Shown: positions 9,158-18,150 of the stretch, in pieces
How positions within the stretch are numbered: the first letter of the stretch is position 1
Layout: every line of letters starts with the position of its first letter
NCBI GenBank assembly: GCA_963972525.1
Contig: CAXAUZ010000011.1
Coordinates: forward strand, 1-64,000
Length of the DNA stretch: 64,000 nt
Direction of reading: 5' to 3'
Source: Salinilacustrithrix sp003476595
GTDB lineage: Bacteria > Actinomycetota > Acidimicrobiia > Acidimicrobiales > Salinilacustritrichaceae
The notes under the pieces: model-generated
Told to the model about the DNA's origin: nothing
Database searches by the model: none
What the model saw: only the letters and a program-made list of their open reading frames with translations
Made by a program: the position numbers and the translations under genes

Positions 9158-9207
9158 GGCCAAACGACAGCCATGAGGGTCGTGGGCCGTACCTTGTACT
9201 CCACCAT
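9154..9207 (-). CDS. 17-codon ORF coupled to the HprK-like gene
   Basis: Reads MVEYKVRPTTLMAVVWP and stops with TGA inside the ATGA that starts the kinase gene. A strong purine-rich ribosome-binding site (GGAGAGGAA) abuts its ATG, whereas the kinase ATG has none. The likely role is translational coupling, a leader peptide, or a very short RiPP precursor. The peptide has a Y-x3-P-x2-L arrangement that loosely recalls RRE-binding leaders. I cannot tell these apart from sequence alone. Confidence 0.45.
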   Translation of the reverse strand: MVEYKVRPTTLMAVVWP

Positions 9208-9266
9208 TTCCTCTCCCGGCGCGTGCAGTTCCGTCGCCGGGCCAGCATGCCGCAGAGAGCGGTGCG

Positions 9267-10160
9267 TCATCGCTCAACGCGAGCGCCGACGACGAGGACG
9301 CTGATGCTCACCCCTGCGATGAGGGCCACGATCGCTGCGGCTTCTGCAGCTTCCGCCCGCAGGCCTGCGACCCGTGCCGCCAGGATTACGACGGTGATGT
9401 GCGCGAAGGCGGCCAGCGACGTCGAGAGCCACGGACGATGAATGCGGTCCAACAGCGAGCGCCCGCCGGCCAGCAGCCGCGCGACGGGCTCCAGGACGAG
9501 GAGTCCGAGACAGGCGAGGCCGCCGACGATCGATCCGTGTCGGGAGTCGCCGCCGGAGACAGTGACCCAGGCGAGCAGGCCGGATGCGGCCAGCGCGCCG
9601 CCGACACCGAACGAGACGACCGGAACCGGCCATCCGAGAAAAATGAGCGGCAGGGTGGCTCCAAGCGCGACGATGGACCAATCAGTCTCGGGGACCGTGA
9701 TGTACACACCGACCAGCGAGATCGGGAAGAGGGCGACCGCAAGGCCGGACGCGAGCCGGCGGCGGTCGGCGGCCAGGAGCGCACCGCTCACGACGATGGT
9801 GGCGACGGCGGCCGGTTCGATCCACAAGCTCCGCCGTGTCGGGCTTGGCACGAGCCACCACGCCACCGGCACAGCCGGTAGCAGGACTGCGGGCCACCAC
9901 CGGCCGATCCGATCACCGAGCAAGCCGAGCAGGCCGAGGGCACCGACACCGGTCGCGAGTCGGACGTCTGCCAGATCGCTGCGCACCATGGCAACCAGAG
10001 CCGACCCGGTCAACACGAGTCCGCCGACGGGCAGGTACGTCCATCCTCTGCCGCGCTCGGCGCGGTGCAGGGCCAGCCCTACCGCCAGTGCAACCACACC
10101 TGTCTGCAGGCCGATGGCAAGCCGGTCCCAATCGGGGGCGTCGAACGGTGCTTCCAGCAT
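9267..10160 (-). CDS. Multi-pass membrane protein, unknown function
   Basis: About 297 residues from ATG 10160; the frame is open further upstream and a TTG at 10278 is a possible earlier start. The protein is dominated by hydrophobic segments (roughly eight predicted by eye), with a conspicuous Pro-rich WPVPVVSFGVGG stretch and a positively charged end. No family is recognised. It lies upstream of and in the same direction as the 17-codon ORF and the HprK/PqqD genes, 59 bases away, so it may belong to the same transcript. Confidence 0.6.
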   Translation of the reverse strand: MLEAPFDAPDWDRLAIGLQTGVVALAVGLALHRAERGRGWTYLPVGGLVLTGSALVAMVRSDLADVRLATGVGALGLLGLLGDRIGRWWPAVLLPAVPVAWWLVPSPTRRSLWIEPAAVATIVVSGALLAADRRRLASGLAVALFPISLVGVYITVPETDWSIVALGATLPLIFLGWPVPVVSFGVGGALAASGLLAWVTVSGGDSRHGSIVGGLACLGLLVLEPVARLLAGGRSLLDRIHRPWLSTSLAAFAHITVVILAARVAGLRAEAAEAAAIVALIAGVSISVLVVGARVER

Positions 10161-10383
10161 CCCAAGGGTCCAGCTCAGCCGGCGCGGCCGACGCAGTGCA
10201 TCGCGCCAGTTGACCAGGTCCGGAGAAGCCGCACGGAGAAATCTCGGTAAAGGCAGCAGGCGAAGATGCCGACACAACGGGAGTTGACCGGCTACGGCCC
10301 GGTCTGCGGCAGTCGAGTCACCGCTCGCCGCCTCCACCACACACTTGCGCACCACCCATGAACTGACCCAGACGGAGGGGACG

Positions 10384-12147
10384 ATGAACGAGGTCGAACA
10401 CCAGGGACGCATCACCCGCCGGCGGCTCCTCACCGGGCTCGGCGCGGCGAGCGCAGTCGGTGTCGCCGGCACCTTCTGGCGTCCGCTGCTCGCCGACGCC
10501 CGGACGATCGGCGAGACCGTGATCGGCACGGCGAGCGAGGTGCTGCCGGGCGACCCCCGCACCCCCGATGGGACGTTCTACTCGTGGAACGACCCGCAGG
10601 CCTGGCCCAACGGTCGTGTACCCGGTCCGAACGACAAGGCCGTGGTCGACCGGCACGTGGTGGTCAGCGGCGACATCACCGTGGCGGCCATCGAGGTCAA
10701 GCCGGGTGGCCTGTTGCGCTACGAGCCCAACACGACGACCACGATCCAGTCACGCGGCAACGTCGTGGTGGCCGGGCAGCTCACCATGCGGCCGAGCTCC
10801 CAGGCCGTGGGCCACACGCTGCGCTTCATCGAGGTCGACGAGTCGAAGTACGTCGGCGGCGGCATGAAGGTGCTCGACAGCGATGTCGGCCTGTGGATCA
10901 TCGACCACGGCGTCCTGGACGCCGTCGGCACGCCGAAGGCGGGATGGAACCGCTCCGGTGACGACCCGACCTGGCTGGCGACTGACGAGATCGTGTCCGC
11001 GCCGAATGCGAAGGGGGACTTCACGACCTTCGCACGGTTCACCAAGGGTGCAGCCGTGCCACTGGTGCAGGGACCTGATGGCGCCGTGCCGACCGAGGTA
11101 CTGAATCTCACGCGCAATGTCTGGATCGAGGGGACGCCTGGTGGCCGCGCCCACGTGATGTTCCTCCACTGCCACCAACCCCAGACTGTGCGCTACATCG
11201 GGATCCGGCACATGGGTCCGCGTCAGGACACTGGCGACACCTTCCGTGCAAGCGGCTCCACCCATGCCATCACCGAAGGTGTCCTGGGCCGGTACGGCCT
11301 GCACCTCCACCACTGCCAGGACGGGACACGAGGCTCGCTCATTGAGGGCGTGGTCGTTCGGGACGCCGGCAACGTCGGCTTCGTCCCTCACATGTCGCAC
11401 GGCATCACGTTGCGTGACTGCATCGCCTACCGAGTCCACGACCACGGGTTCTGGTGGGACCACGGGGACGTCACACACGACGTGACCTACGATCACTGTG
11501 CCGTGATGTTGGTGAGCACCAGCCCCGACTTCCGTGGCTACGAGACGACCGGATTCACCCTCGGTGAGGGACGGGGCACCGTGGCGACCGACTGCGTAGC
11601 CGTCGGCGTGCGCTCGGGCTCCGTCAACGCCGGCGCGTTCCTCTGGCCGCATACGGCCAACCACAAGGAACACAACGTCTGGCGCTTCGAAGACTGCGTG
11701 GCGCACAACAACCGTGAGGTCGGCTTCGCGACGTGGCAGAACGACAGCAACGCGCACTTCATCGACGGGCTCCTGAGCTACCACAACGGCGTGGGCATCA
11801 GTCACGGTGCCTACGTCAACGAGTACACGTATCGACGCGGGACGACCTTCGGCAACGACACCGAGATCGCCCACCGGGCGATGGGCCCGATCACCTTCGA
11901 ACGGATGCGCTTCTACGGCAAGACGCTCATCGCTGAGCACGCCCTGAAGACCGACGAGGTGGCGCGGTACGTCAACTGCATGTTCGCCGGTCCGATCGTC
12001 ATCGACGAGGGCAAGGAGCCCGGCGTGCTGCGCTTCGAGTCGACGTCACGGCAGTTCGACCTCACGCCGGATCGCTTCGAGGTCGGCAACGTGCTGTCCA
12101 AGATCACCGTGGTGAACTCGGACGGCTCGACCTTCGTCGTCCGCTGA
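10384..12147 (+). CDS. Tat-exported G8-domain / right-handed beta-helix protein
   Basis: 587 residues from ATG 10384 behind a GGAGGGG site. The N-terminus is a twin-arginine signal (RITRRRLLTGLGAAS, then a hydrophobic run). Next comes a G8-like segment (W..PQAWPNGRVPGPNDKAVV, VVVSGDI, AIEVKPGG) as in CEMIP/TMEM2 proteins. Many short beta-helix coils with clustered His/Cys follow (HCHQPQ, HLHHCQDG, HDHGFWWDHGD). It is probably an extracytoplasmic carbohydrate-binding or polysaccharide-processing protein. It is divergent from the membrane-protein gene and sits among glycan genes. Confidence 0.75.
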   Translation: MNEVEHQGRITRRRLLTGLGAASAVGVAGTFWRPLLADARTIGETVIGTASEVLPGDPRTPDGTFYSWNDPQAWPNGRVPGPNDKAVVDRHVVVSGDITVAAIEVKPGGLLRYEPNTTTTIQSRGNVVVAGQLTMRPSSQAVGHTLRFIEVDESKYVGGGMKVLDSDVGLWIIDHGVLDAVGTPKAGWNRSGDDPTWLATDEIVSAPNAKGDFTTFARFTKGAAVPLVQGPDGAVPTEVLNLTRNVWIEGTPGGRAHVMFLHCHQPQTVRYIGIRHMGPRQDTGDTFRASGSTHAITEGVLGRYGLHLHHCQDGTRGSLIEGVVVRDAGNVGFVPHMSHGITLRDCIAYRVHDHGFWWDHGDVTHDVTYDHCAVMLVSTSPDFRGYETTGFTLGEGRGTVATDCVAVGVRSGSVNAGAFLWPHTANHKEHNVWRFEDCVAHNNREVGFATWQNDSNAHFIDGLLSYHNGVGISHGAYVNEYTYRRGTTFGNDTEIAHRAMGPITFERMRFYGKTLIAEHALKTDEVARYVNCMFAGPIVIDEGKEPGVLRFESTSRQFDLTPDRFEVGNVLSKITVVNSDGSTFVVR

Positions 12148-12155
12148 CGACAGGT

Positions 12156-13049
12156 TCAGAGAAGACTTTCAACGTCGCAGAAGCTCAGGTCCCACGCCTG
12201 GGGGAGACGCGGGTCCACGCCGAGGCGGTCCCAGTCCCCAGAGACGAAGACGGCCAGCTCCGAGTACCGCCGGCTGCGCTCGGCAGGTGGACGGGTGCGC
12301 AGCACCACCGGGGTCCTGCGGTCTGCCGCGACCGAGTGGACGAGCGTCCGTCGGGTGGCTGGTGTGCCCCAGAGCGCGACCAGCAGCAGGATCCGCATCG
12401 GGCCGCGCCGGATCACTCGGTAGACGACCCCGTTCGGCAAGTCTGCGTCCGAGAGCGCTGACACCTCGTAGGCGTTTCCGCTCCGACGGTCGATGCGCCA
12501 GCGCAGGGAGTCGCTGGTCCACTGGGTCGTGATGGCATCCGAGGGCTCGTCCCAGTGGCCGTCGATCAGGTCGTCTCCGTGCTGCAATCGTGCCCGTCGG
12601 CCAACGACCGGGTGGAACTCGTACTGGTGTCTGACGACCGGGAAGACCGACCATCCGAGCTTGGCGTAGCCCAACCGTGAATTGCTGTTCGGCGTCGAGA
12701 AGATCAGGGCTGGCTCGTCTCCGCGGAGGGATTCCATGAGCTGACGGTTCAGCCGGCTGAAGATGCCCTGCCCCTGCGCCCTCGGCACCGTCGATGCTTC
12801 GGTGGCGCGCCAGGCGCGAACCTGCTCCGCGCCGACGGAGAGATGCCAGGGCATCAGGATGCGTGCGCCAACCGCGCCTCGATCGTCCAGTGCGACGAGA
12901 CCGGTAGAGGGGCCCCAGGGCGCGTCTCGGTGCTTCCAGTCGAACCACGCTGCGCTGCGAGGCATGTCGAACGCCGACGCGATGACGGCGCGCAGGTCAC
13001 CCTCGGGGATCTGGTGTGCCGGACGGATCGTGAGGGGTCTTGAGGTCAT
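12156..13049 (-). CDS. GNAT-like N-acyltransferase
   Basis: 297 residues from ATG 13049, overlapping the deacetylase stop (ATGA). The region around STVPRAQGQGIFSRLNRQLM is a GNAT acyl-CoA-binding motif (Q/RxxGxG/A type), followed by FSTPNSNSRLGYAKLGW. The C-terminal half contains a second alpha/beta region and a basic RGPMRILLLVALWG strand. It resembles the protein encoded at 51536-52480 in length, order of motifs and context, so the two are probably paralogues. A role in acylating an amino sugar after the neighbouring deacetylase acts is an inference. Confidence 0.72.
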   Translation of the reverse strand: MTSRPLTIRPAHQIPEGDLRAVIASAFDMPRSAAWFDWKHRDAPWGPSTGLVALDDRGAVGARILMPWHLSVGAEQVRAWRATEASTVPRAQGQGIFSRLNRQLMESLRGDEPALIFSTPNSNSRLGYAKLGWSVFPVVRHQYEFHPVVGRRARLQHGDDLIDGHWDEPSDAITTQWTSDSLRWRIDRRSGNAYEVSALSDADLPNGVVYRVIRRGPMRILLLVALWGTPATRRTLVHSVAADRRTPVVLRTRPPAERSRRYSELAVFVSGDWDRLGVDPRLPQAWDLSFCDVESLL

Positions 13050-13999
13050 GGCATCGTCCGATCCGAAGACTGCCGGCGCACGGCACCGAAGACCCGCGAA
13101 TGCCATCCAGAGGTGATCGCACGGGCGCGATGGAGGTCGGCGTCAGCGTCAAGCATCAGGCGGCTCAGCCGGAGCGGGTTGCTGCGCCGACGGACGGTGG
13201 AGTGGTCGAAGCCGAGGGCCGTCGATACGCCCAGATCCGTCAGCAGACCCTCGGCGACCGGGTTCCAGGCACCATCCGGGTAGGCGAAGGAGCCACTCCA
13301 CACGCCGTGCTCCCGCAGCCACGCGTCCGTCGTCCGCAGCTGGTGCTCGACGGACCGGTCGTCGCATCGGCTGAGCAACGGGTGATCCCAGCTGTGGTTG
13401 CCGATCGTGTTGCCGGCGTCGGTCCAGCCCCGCAGCTGGGACAGTGTCGCCTGGCGCAGCTCGATGGCCGGGCAGCCATGGCGAGCGGCGTGGTCAGCGA
13501 GCTGATCGCACTCCTGCCGCCGTTGGTCGTCCGGCAGCCCCTTGAGGCCCCGGATCACGGCGTCGACGTCGAGGTCGAGCCGGTGGTCCCGCCACGTCCA
13601 GTCGAGTCCCTCCGCTGCGCAGCCCAGCACGAGCTGGAACCACAGCGGCTCGCAGGTGCCGATGACAGACGGGCAGACGAAGGCGGTTGCGGTCATGCCG
13701 TGCTCCTGGAGGAGCGGCAGCGCGACCTCGAACACCGAGGGATGACCGTCGTCGAAGGTGAGCCAGACCGCGGGTCGGTCGGTGCCTGCACTGCCAGCTA
13801 CCGCCCCGAGGACCTCGGACTGGCGTAGGACCCGGTAGTGGCGTCCCAGGTGTCGGAGGAGCTCGTCGAGTCGTCTTGCGTCGGGAACGTCATGGAGCGC
13901 CACCACCCGCACGTCCGACCGGAACGCCCGCCGGCCGAGGATGTCCGCCGCCTGCGTTCCGAGCAGTGTCGTCGCCAGTTTCGGGAGACCCAGGGTCAT
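13046..13999 (-). CDS. Polysaccharide deacetylase (CE4, NodB homology)
   Basis: 317 residues from ATG 13999 with a GGAG site upstream. It has the CE4 motifs: VWLTFDDGHPS (metal-binding Asp pair), NHSWDHPLLS (HxxxH-type metal site) and FAYPDGAW. It should remove acetyl groups from GlcNAc-type residues of a glycan or a lipid-linked intermediate. No clear signal peptide is seen, so it may act in the cytoplasm or at the membrane face. It is coupled to the GNAT-like gene and divergent from the GT4 gene at 14112. Confidence 0.85.
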   Translation of the reverse strand: MTLGLPKLATTLLGTQAADILGRRAFRSDVRVVALHDVPDARRLDELLRHLGRHYRVLRQSEVLGAVAGSAGTDRPAVWLTFDDGHPSVFEVALPLLQEHGMTATAFVCPSVIGTCEPLWFQLVLGCAAEGLDWTWRDHRLDLDVDAVIRGLKGLPDDQRRQECDQLADHAARHGCPAIELRQATLSQLRGWTDAGNTIGNHSWDHPLLSRCDDRSVEHQLRTTDAWLREHGVWSGSFAYPDGAWNPVAEGLLTDLGVSTALGFDHSTVRRRSNPLRLSRLMLDADADLHRARAITSGWHSRVFGAVRRQSSDRTMP

Positions 14000-14111
14000 C
14001 GTGCAGCTCCGCGTGGCTGGTACGTCGCCGGTCGCATCCCGAGCGAGCGCAGGACTGTACGTTGCGGGCGGTCCTTCAACCATACGCCTGCGGCGGAGGT
14101 GTGGCATCGGC

Positions 14112-15275
14112 ATGCGGATCCTCCACATCATCAACCAGCTCTCCGGGCGTGCCGGCGCCGAGGTGTCACTCCAGGAGATCCTTCTCGGCCTCGACCGGGA
14201 CGGCCGGTTCGAACTCGGGCTTGCGGTGCTGAAGCCGTCGACCAGCAAGTTCGAGCCACTGGCCGGCACTGGTGTTGCGGTGTACTCGCCGTCGCAGGAT
14301 CTCGGCATCGCGCCAGCAGCTGCGTACCTGCGCCGGGTGATCGCCGAGTTCCGGCCCGACCTCGTACACACGACGCTCGCCGAAGCGGACACCGCGGGAC
14401 GGATCGCCGCCATCTTGAGCCGCACGCCGGCCATGGTCAGCCTCGTCAGCACGCCCTACGTCGGGGACGCGCGCGTGGGTCGCCAGGTCAGCGCCCGCAA
14501 GCTGCACGCGTTCCGCTTCGTCGATCGCCTGCTGTCGCGGTACGCCACCGTGCGGTTCCATGCCATCACGCAGGCGGCGGCGGACCACGCGGTGGAGGAG
14601 CTTCGCCTGGCCCCGTCGGACGTGACCGTCGTGCCCCGCGGGCGGGACAGGGCACGCCTCGGATTTCCATCGCCGGAACGCCGGCGGGCCGTTCGCCGCG
14701 CGCTCGGCGTCGACCCCACGGCTCCGCTGTTGCTCAACGTGGGACGGCAGGAGCCTGCGAAGGGCCAGGTCTACGCGATCGACGCCATGCCGGCTGTCTG
14801 GCTGGCCCATCCCACGGCGACCCTGCTGGTTGCAGGTCGGGAAGGCTCGAGCACCCTTGCCCTCCAGGATGCGGTCGACCGGATCGGCCGCACCGACCGG
14901 ATCCGCTTCCTCGGCCTGCGACAGGACATCGGCGATCTGCTGTCGGCAGCGGACCTCTTCGTGTTCCCCTCCCTGTACGAGGGACTTGGTGGTGCGGTGC
15001 TCGAAGCGATGGCCATGGGCGTGCCCGTCGTGGCGGCGCGGGCGCCGGCGATCGTCGAGGTGCTCGCGGGTGGGTCCTGTGGCCACCTCGTTGACGTCGC
15101 CGATGCGCCGGCACTTGCCTCGGCGATCATGGACGTCATCGCCGACGAGCCGAGGCGTCGACAGTACGCGCAGCGAGCGCTGCAGCGGTTCGACGACTGC
15201 TACACGCTGGAGCGCTGCGTTGACGGGATGATCAAGATGTACGCAGACGTTGCCGCCCAGATCGGCACGGCGTGA
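14112..15275 (+). CDS. Glycosyltransferase family 4 (GT-B fold)
   Basis: 387 residues from ATG 14112 (GGAGG 11 bases upstream). The N-terminal MRILHIINQLSGRAGAE is the acceptor-side glycine-rich loop. The C-terminal donor site includes LLNVGRQEPAKGQ, the RIRFLG strand, and the E-x7-E region SLYEGLGGAVLEAMAMGVPVV. It is a retaining transferase that adds a sugar from an NDP donor, probably on a polyprenyl-linked glycan. The gene overlaps the next GT4 gene by four bases (GTGA). Confidence 0.88.
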   Translation: MRILHIINQLSGRAGAEVSLQEILLGLDRDGRFELGLAVLKPSTSKFEPLAGTGVAVYSPSQDLGIAPAAAYLRRVIAEFRPDLVHTTLAEADTAGRIAAILSRTPAMVSLVSTPYVGDARVGRQVSARKLHAFRFVDRLLSRYATVRFHAITQAAADHAVEELRLAPSDVTVVPRGRDRARLGFPSPERRRAVRRALGVDPTAPLLLNVGRQEPAKGQVYAIDAMPAVWLAHPTATLLVAGREGSSTLALQDAVDRIGRTDRIRFLGLRQDIGDLLSAADLFVFPSLYEGLGGAVLEAMAMGVPVVAARAPAIVEVLAGGSCGHLVDVADAPALASAIMDVIADEPRRRQYAQRALQRFDDCYTLERCVDGMIKMYADVAAQIGTA

Positions 15276-16348
15276 CCAGCGTCCTGCACGTGGTCACCGA
15301 CACGGACCGCCGCGGCGCGCAGGTGTTCGCCGAGGTTCTCCATCGCCACCTCGACGGAGGCGAGGTGTCTGTTCGCACGGTGGCGCTGACGAGCGGGAGC
15401 ACGTCACGGCGAATCGAGGCGGATGTGCTCGGTCCGTCGCGTTTGTCGGTGTCGTCGCTCCGTCGTCTCCGGCGCTCGATGTCCGATTGCGACGTGTGCG
15501 TGGGGTTCGGCTCCACGACCCTCGTCGCGTCGACCATCGCGGGTCTCGGTGTCGGTGTCCCCTTCATCTACTTCAGCATCGGCGAGAGCGCCTACTGGAC
15601 GAACACGCGCTCGAGGCGGCTCCGCGTCGGCGCTCAGCTCCGGAGGGCCGACGCGGTCGTCGTGCACTGGGAGGCAGCGGCTCGCGATCTCGTGGGACGC
15701 TACGGGCTCGCGCCCGAGCGCTTCCATGTGATCCCGCGAGGCGTCGAGGCCGTGCGCTTTCCACAGCGGTCGATCGATTCCCGCCGTCAGCATCGACGTG
15801 CTCTCGGCGTGGACGTCGATGCCCGCGTCATCGTTGCGGTCGGTGCGCTGAGCGACGAGAAGAACCTCGAGTCGGTGATTCTCGCGGTCGCCCAGCTGCC
15901 CGACGTCGTGCTGGTGCTGGCCGGAGCTGGCCCCGACGAAGAGCGGTTGCGCTTCGAGGCGGAGCGACGTGCGCCGGGTCGGGTGCAGTTCCTGGGGGCG
16001 GTCGACGATGTCGTGGGTGTGTACCACGCAGCGGACGTCCTCGTGCTGGCGAGCAAGAGCGAAGGGATGCCCGGAGTGGTCATCGAAGCGGGGATGTGCG
16101 GCATCCCCGTCGTGGCGACTGCAGTAGGAGCAGTACCCGAGATGGTGGTCGACGCGCTCACTGGGTACGTCGTGCCCGCCGACGTCTCGTCGGTCACCTT
16201 GGCCGAACGCCTGGACGATGCCATCGATCACTCGCTGGAGCTCGGTGCGGCCATGCGGGCCCGCTGCCTCGAGAAGTACGAGGTCGGCGTTGTGGCCCGC
16301 CAGTGGATGGACATGGCGACGTCGGTGGCCGGTTCGCTCCGGCAGTGA
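15272..16348 (+). CDS. Glycosyltransferase family 4
   Basis: 358 residues from GTG 15272, overlapping the previous gene. It has the GT4 layout: VLHVVTDTDRRGAQVF at the N-terminus, VIPRGVEAVRF, VAVGALSDEKNLE and the donor site SKSEGMPGVVIEAGMCGIPVV. It forms a two-gene unit with the preceding GT4, so the two transferases probably act in sequence on the same glycan. Confidence 0.87.
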   Translation: MTSVLHVVTDTDRRGAQVFAEVLHRHLDGGEVSVRTVALTSGSTSRRIEADVLGPSRLSVSSLRRLRRSMSDCDVCVGFGSTTLVASTIAGLGVGVPFIYFSIGESAYWTNTRSRRLRVGAQLRRADAVVVHWEAAARDLVGRYGLAPERFHVIPRGVEAVRFPQRSIDSRRQHRRALGVDVDARVIVAVGALSDEKNLESVILAVAQLPDVVLVLAGAGPDEERLRFEAERRAPGRVQFLGAVDDVVGVYHAADVLVLASKSEGMPGVVIEAGMCGIPVVATAVGAVPEMVVDALTGYVVPADVSSVTLAERLDDAIDHSLELGAAMRARCLEKYEVGVVARQWMDMATSVAGSLRQ

Positions 16349-16367
16349 CGGCGCCATTGCACGCCTG

Positions 16368-16373
16368 TACACT
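16368..16373 (+). promoter_or_regulatory. Candidate -10 element TACACT
   Basis: TANNNT hexamer in the 73-base gap before the AlkP-superfamily gene, about 38 bases upstream of a canonical GGAGG ribosome-binding site. Confidence 0.3.
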
Positions 16374-16421
16374 CCAGGGGCGGTCTGGTGGACGGGCCGA
16401 AGGATTTGGACGGAGGCGACG

Positions 16422-18143
16422 GTGACCGGTCCTGGTGCAGCGAGCCGAGTGGCGATGCTCATGCTCGATGCTGCGGAGTGGTCGTTCATTGCAGCACGCA
16501 TGGCCGACGGCACCATGCCAGAGCTGGCGGCGTTGCGGCAGCGCTCTCAGTACCTCCCCCTGAGCACCACCGACGCCTACGTCGCCGAGGCAGGCCCCAC
16601 GGTGTTCGTCACCGGGAGGTCGCCCTCGGAGTCGGGCTACTGGTCGATGCTCTCCTACGACCCCGAGGCGTATCAGATGAGGCAGGGCGCCGCCTCCATG
16701 GCCGCACCCTTCTACGCCCACTCGGACCCCGGCTCGACGATCATCTTCGACGTTCCGCACATGGCGATCCACCGGGACATCGACGCCGTGCAGGTCGCCG
16801 CCTGGGGGTCGCATGCTCCGCAGTGGCCCCGCTCGTCGCACCCTCACGGTCTGCTCCAGGAGATCGACGATCGGTTCGGGCCGCACCCCGGTTTCGCCGC
16901 CGACTACCAGACATGTTGGTACCGCCCCGACTACGCCGAGGAGCTCTCGCGGGTGCTCATCGAGGGCACCCGGCGACGGATGGAGGTCGCAGCCTGGCTG
17001 CTCGGCCGCCAACCGGGCTGGCGACTCTTCGCGACCGGTGCGTCCGAGCTGCACGCGATGCTGCACCACACCCAGCACGCGTTCGACCCGCACCACCCAT
17101 TGCACGGCGATCGGAACGTGCCCCGGCTCCGCGCCGCGACCCTCGCCGTCGCCGCCGCGGTGGACGGGGCCCTCGGGGCCTTCGTGCGGTCGCTGCCCAC
17201 GGGCACGACCCCGATCGTCTGCGCCGTCCACGGGATGCGGTCCAACTCCACCGACGTCGGCGGCGACGTGATCCTCCCCGAGCTGCTCGCTCGCACGGAG
17301 ACGGGCCGGGCGCGGTTCCAGCAGCGCCCGAGCCTGTGGGCGGTCAGGGGGAAGCGCCCCATCGTGCCCACCGGGCGCCTCGGTGGTGGCGCCGAGATGG
17401 GGCGGACGTTCGCCACCTCGCGACGCCTCCGGCTGGTGCGCCTCCTGACGATGTCGGACACGGCCATCGAGCTGAAGCGGACGGTGCGCCGCCTGGCGTC
17501 GCGACCGAATCCCGACCCGTTCCCGTCCCTCGACGACTGGCCGGTTCCCGCCGAGTCCCCGATCGATGCGGTGCAGCCGGAGCGGCCGGTCATGAACCTC
17601 GGTGCGGCATGGCTCCAGCCGTGGTGGAGGGAGATGCGCTGGTTCGCGCTCCCCAGCTTCTCCGACGGCCACATCCGCATCAACCTGCAAGGTCGGGAGT
17701 CGTCCGGGCGGGTCGCGCTCGACGACTACGGCGCCGCTTGTGACGAGATCGAGTCGTTGGTCTGCGCCATGCGAGACGCTCGTACGGGCGCGCCTGTCGT
17801 CGCCCAGGTCCTGCGACCCCGAGCCGACGACCCCATCGCCTCCAGCGGCCCGGCAGCCGACGTCATCGTGAAGTGGACAGACACGCCTTTCGACGCCATT
17901 GTCCTCCCAGGCATCGGCCGGATCGGGCCGTTCCCCTTCCAGCGCACGGGCCAGCACTCGTCCACCGGCTTCGCGCTGGTCGGGTCCGAACCGGGCGCCG
18001 CACCGCTGCCGGGCCGGCCCGTCCAAGATCTGGTCCGTACGGCATGCGAGCTCGCCGGTCTGGCGACGCAGGATCTCCCCGGTTCAGTCATCGTCGAGTT
18101 GTTGCCGCAACCGGCAAGGGCAGAGATCGCCGAGAGCCGCTGA
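16422..18143 (+). CDS. Alkaline-phosphatase superfamily (type I phosphodiesterase-like) protein
   Basis: 573 residues from GTG 16422 with GGAGG six bases upstream. The N-terminus VAMLMLDAAEWSFI fits the metal-binding start of the AlkP superfamily (DxxE, with the nucleophile Thr/Ser supplied by GPTVFVTGRSPSESG). It later has VHGMRSNSTDVGGDVILPELL, where the second metal site (H-G-M...) is expected. Roles in this superfamily include phosphodiester hydrolysis or transfer of phospho-substituents to glycans. It lies between glycosyltransferase genes, so a glycan-decorating role is the best guess. Confidence 0.7.
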   Translation: MTGPGAASRVAMLMLDAAEWSFIAARMADGTMPELAALRQRSQYLPLSTTDAYVAEAGPTVFVTGRSPSESGYWSMLSYDPEAYQMRQGAASMAAPFYAHSDPGSTIIFDVPHMAIHRDIDAVQVAAWGSHAPQWPRSSHPHGLLQEIDDRFGPHPGFAADYQTCWYRPDYAEELSRVLIEGTRRRMEVAAWLLGRQPGWRLFATGASELHAMLHHTQHAFDPHHPLHGDRNVPRLRAATLAVAAAVDGALGAFVRSLPTGTTPIVCAVHGMRSNSTDVGGDVILPELLARTETGRARFQQRPSLWAVRGKRPIVPTGRLGGGAEMGRTFATSRRLRLVRLLTMSDTAIELKRTVRRLASRPNPDPFPSLDDWPVPAESPIDAVQPERPVMNLGAAWLQPWWREMRWFALPSFSDGHIRINLQGRESSGRVALDDYGAACDEIESLVCAMRDARTGAPVVAQVLRPRADDPIASSGPAADVIVKWTDTPFDAIVLPGIGRIGPFPFQRTGQHSSTGFALVGSEPGAAPLPGRPVQDLVRTACELAGLATQDLPGSVIVELLPQPARAEIAESR

Positions 18144-18150
18144 GGGCTGC

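Noticed and set aside
16194..18026. Reverse-strand 610-codon frame opposite the AlkP-superfamily gene
   Set aside because: The forward gene has a ribosome-binding site and recognisable motifs; the reverse frame has none.
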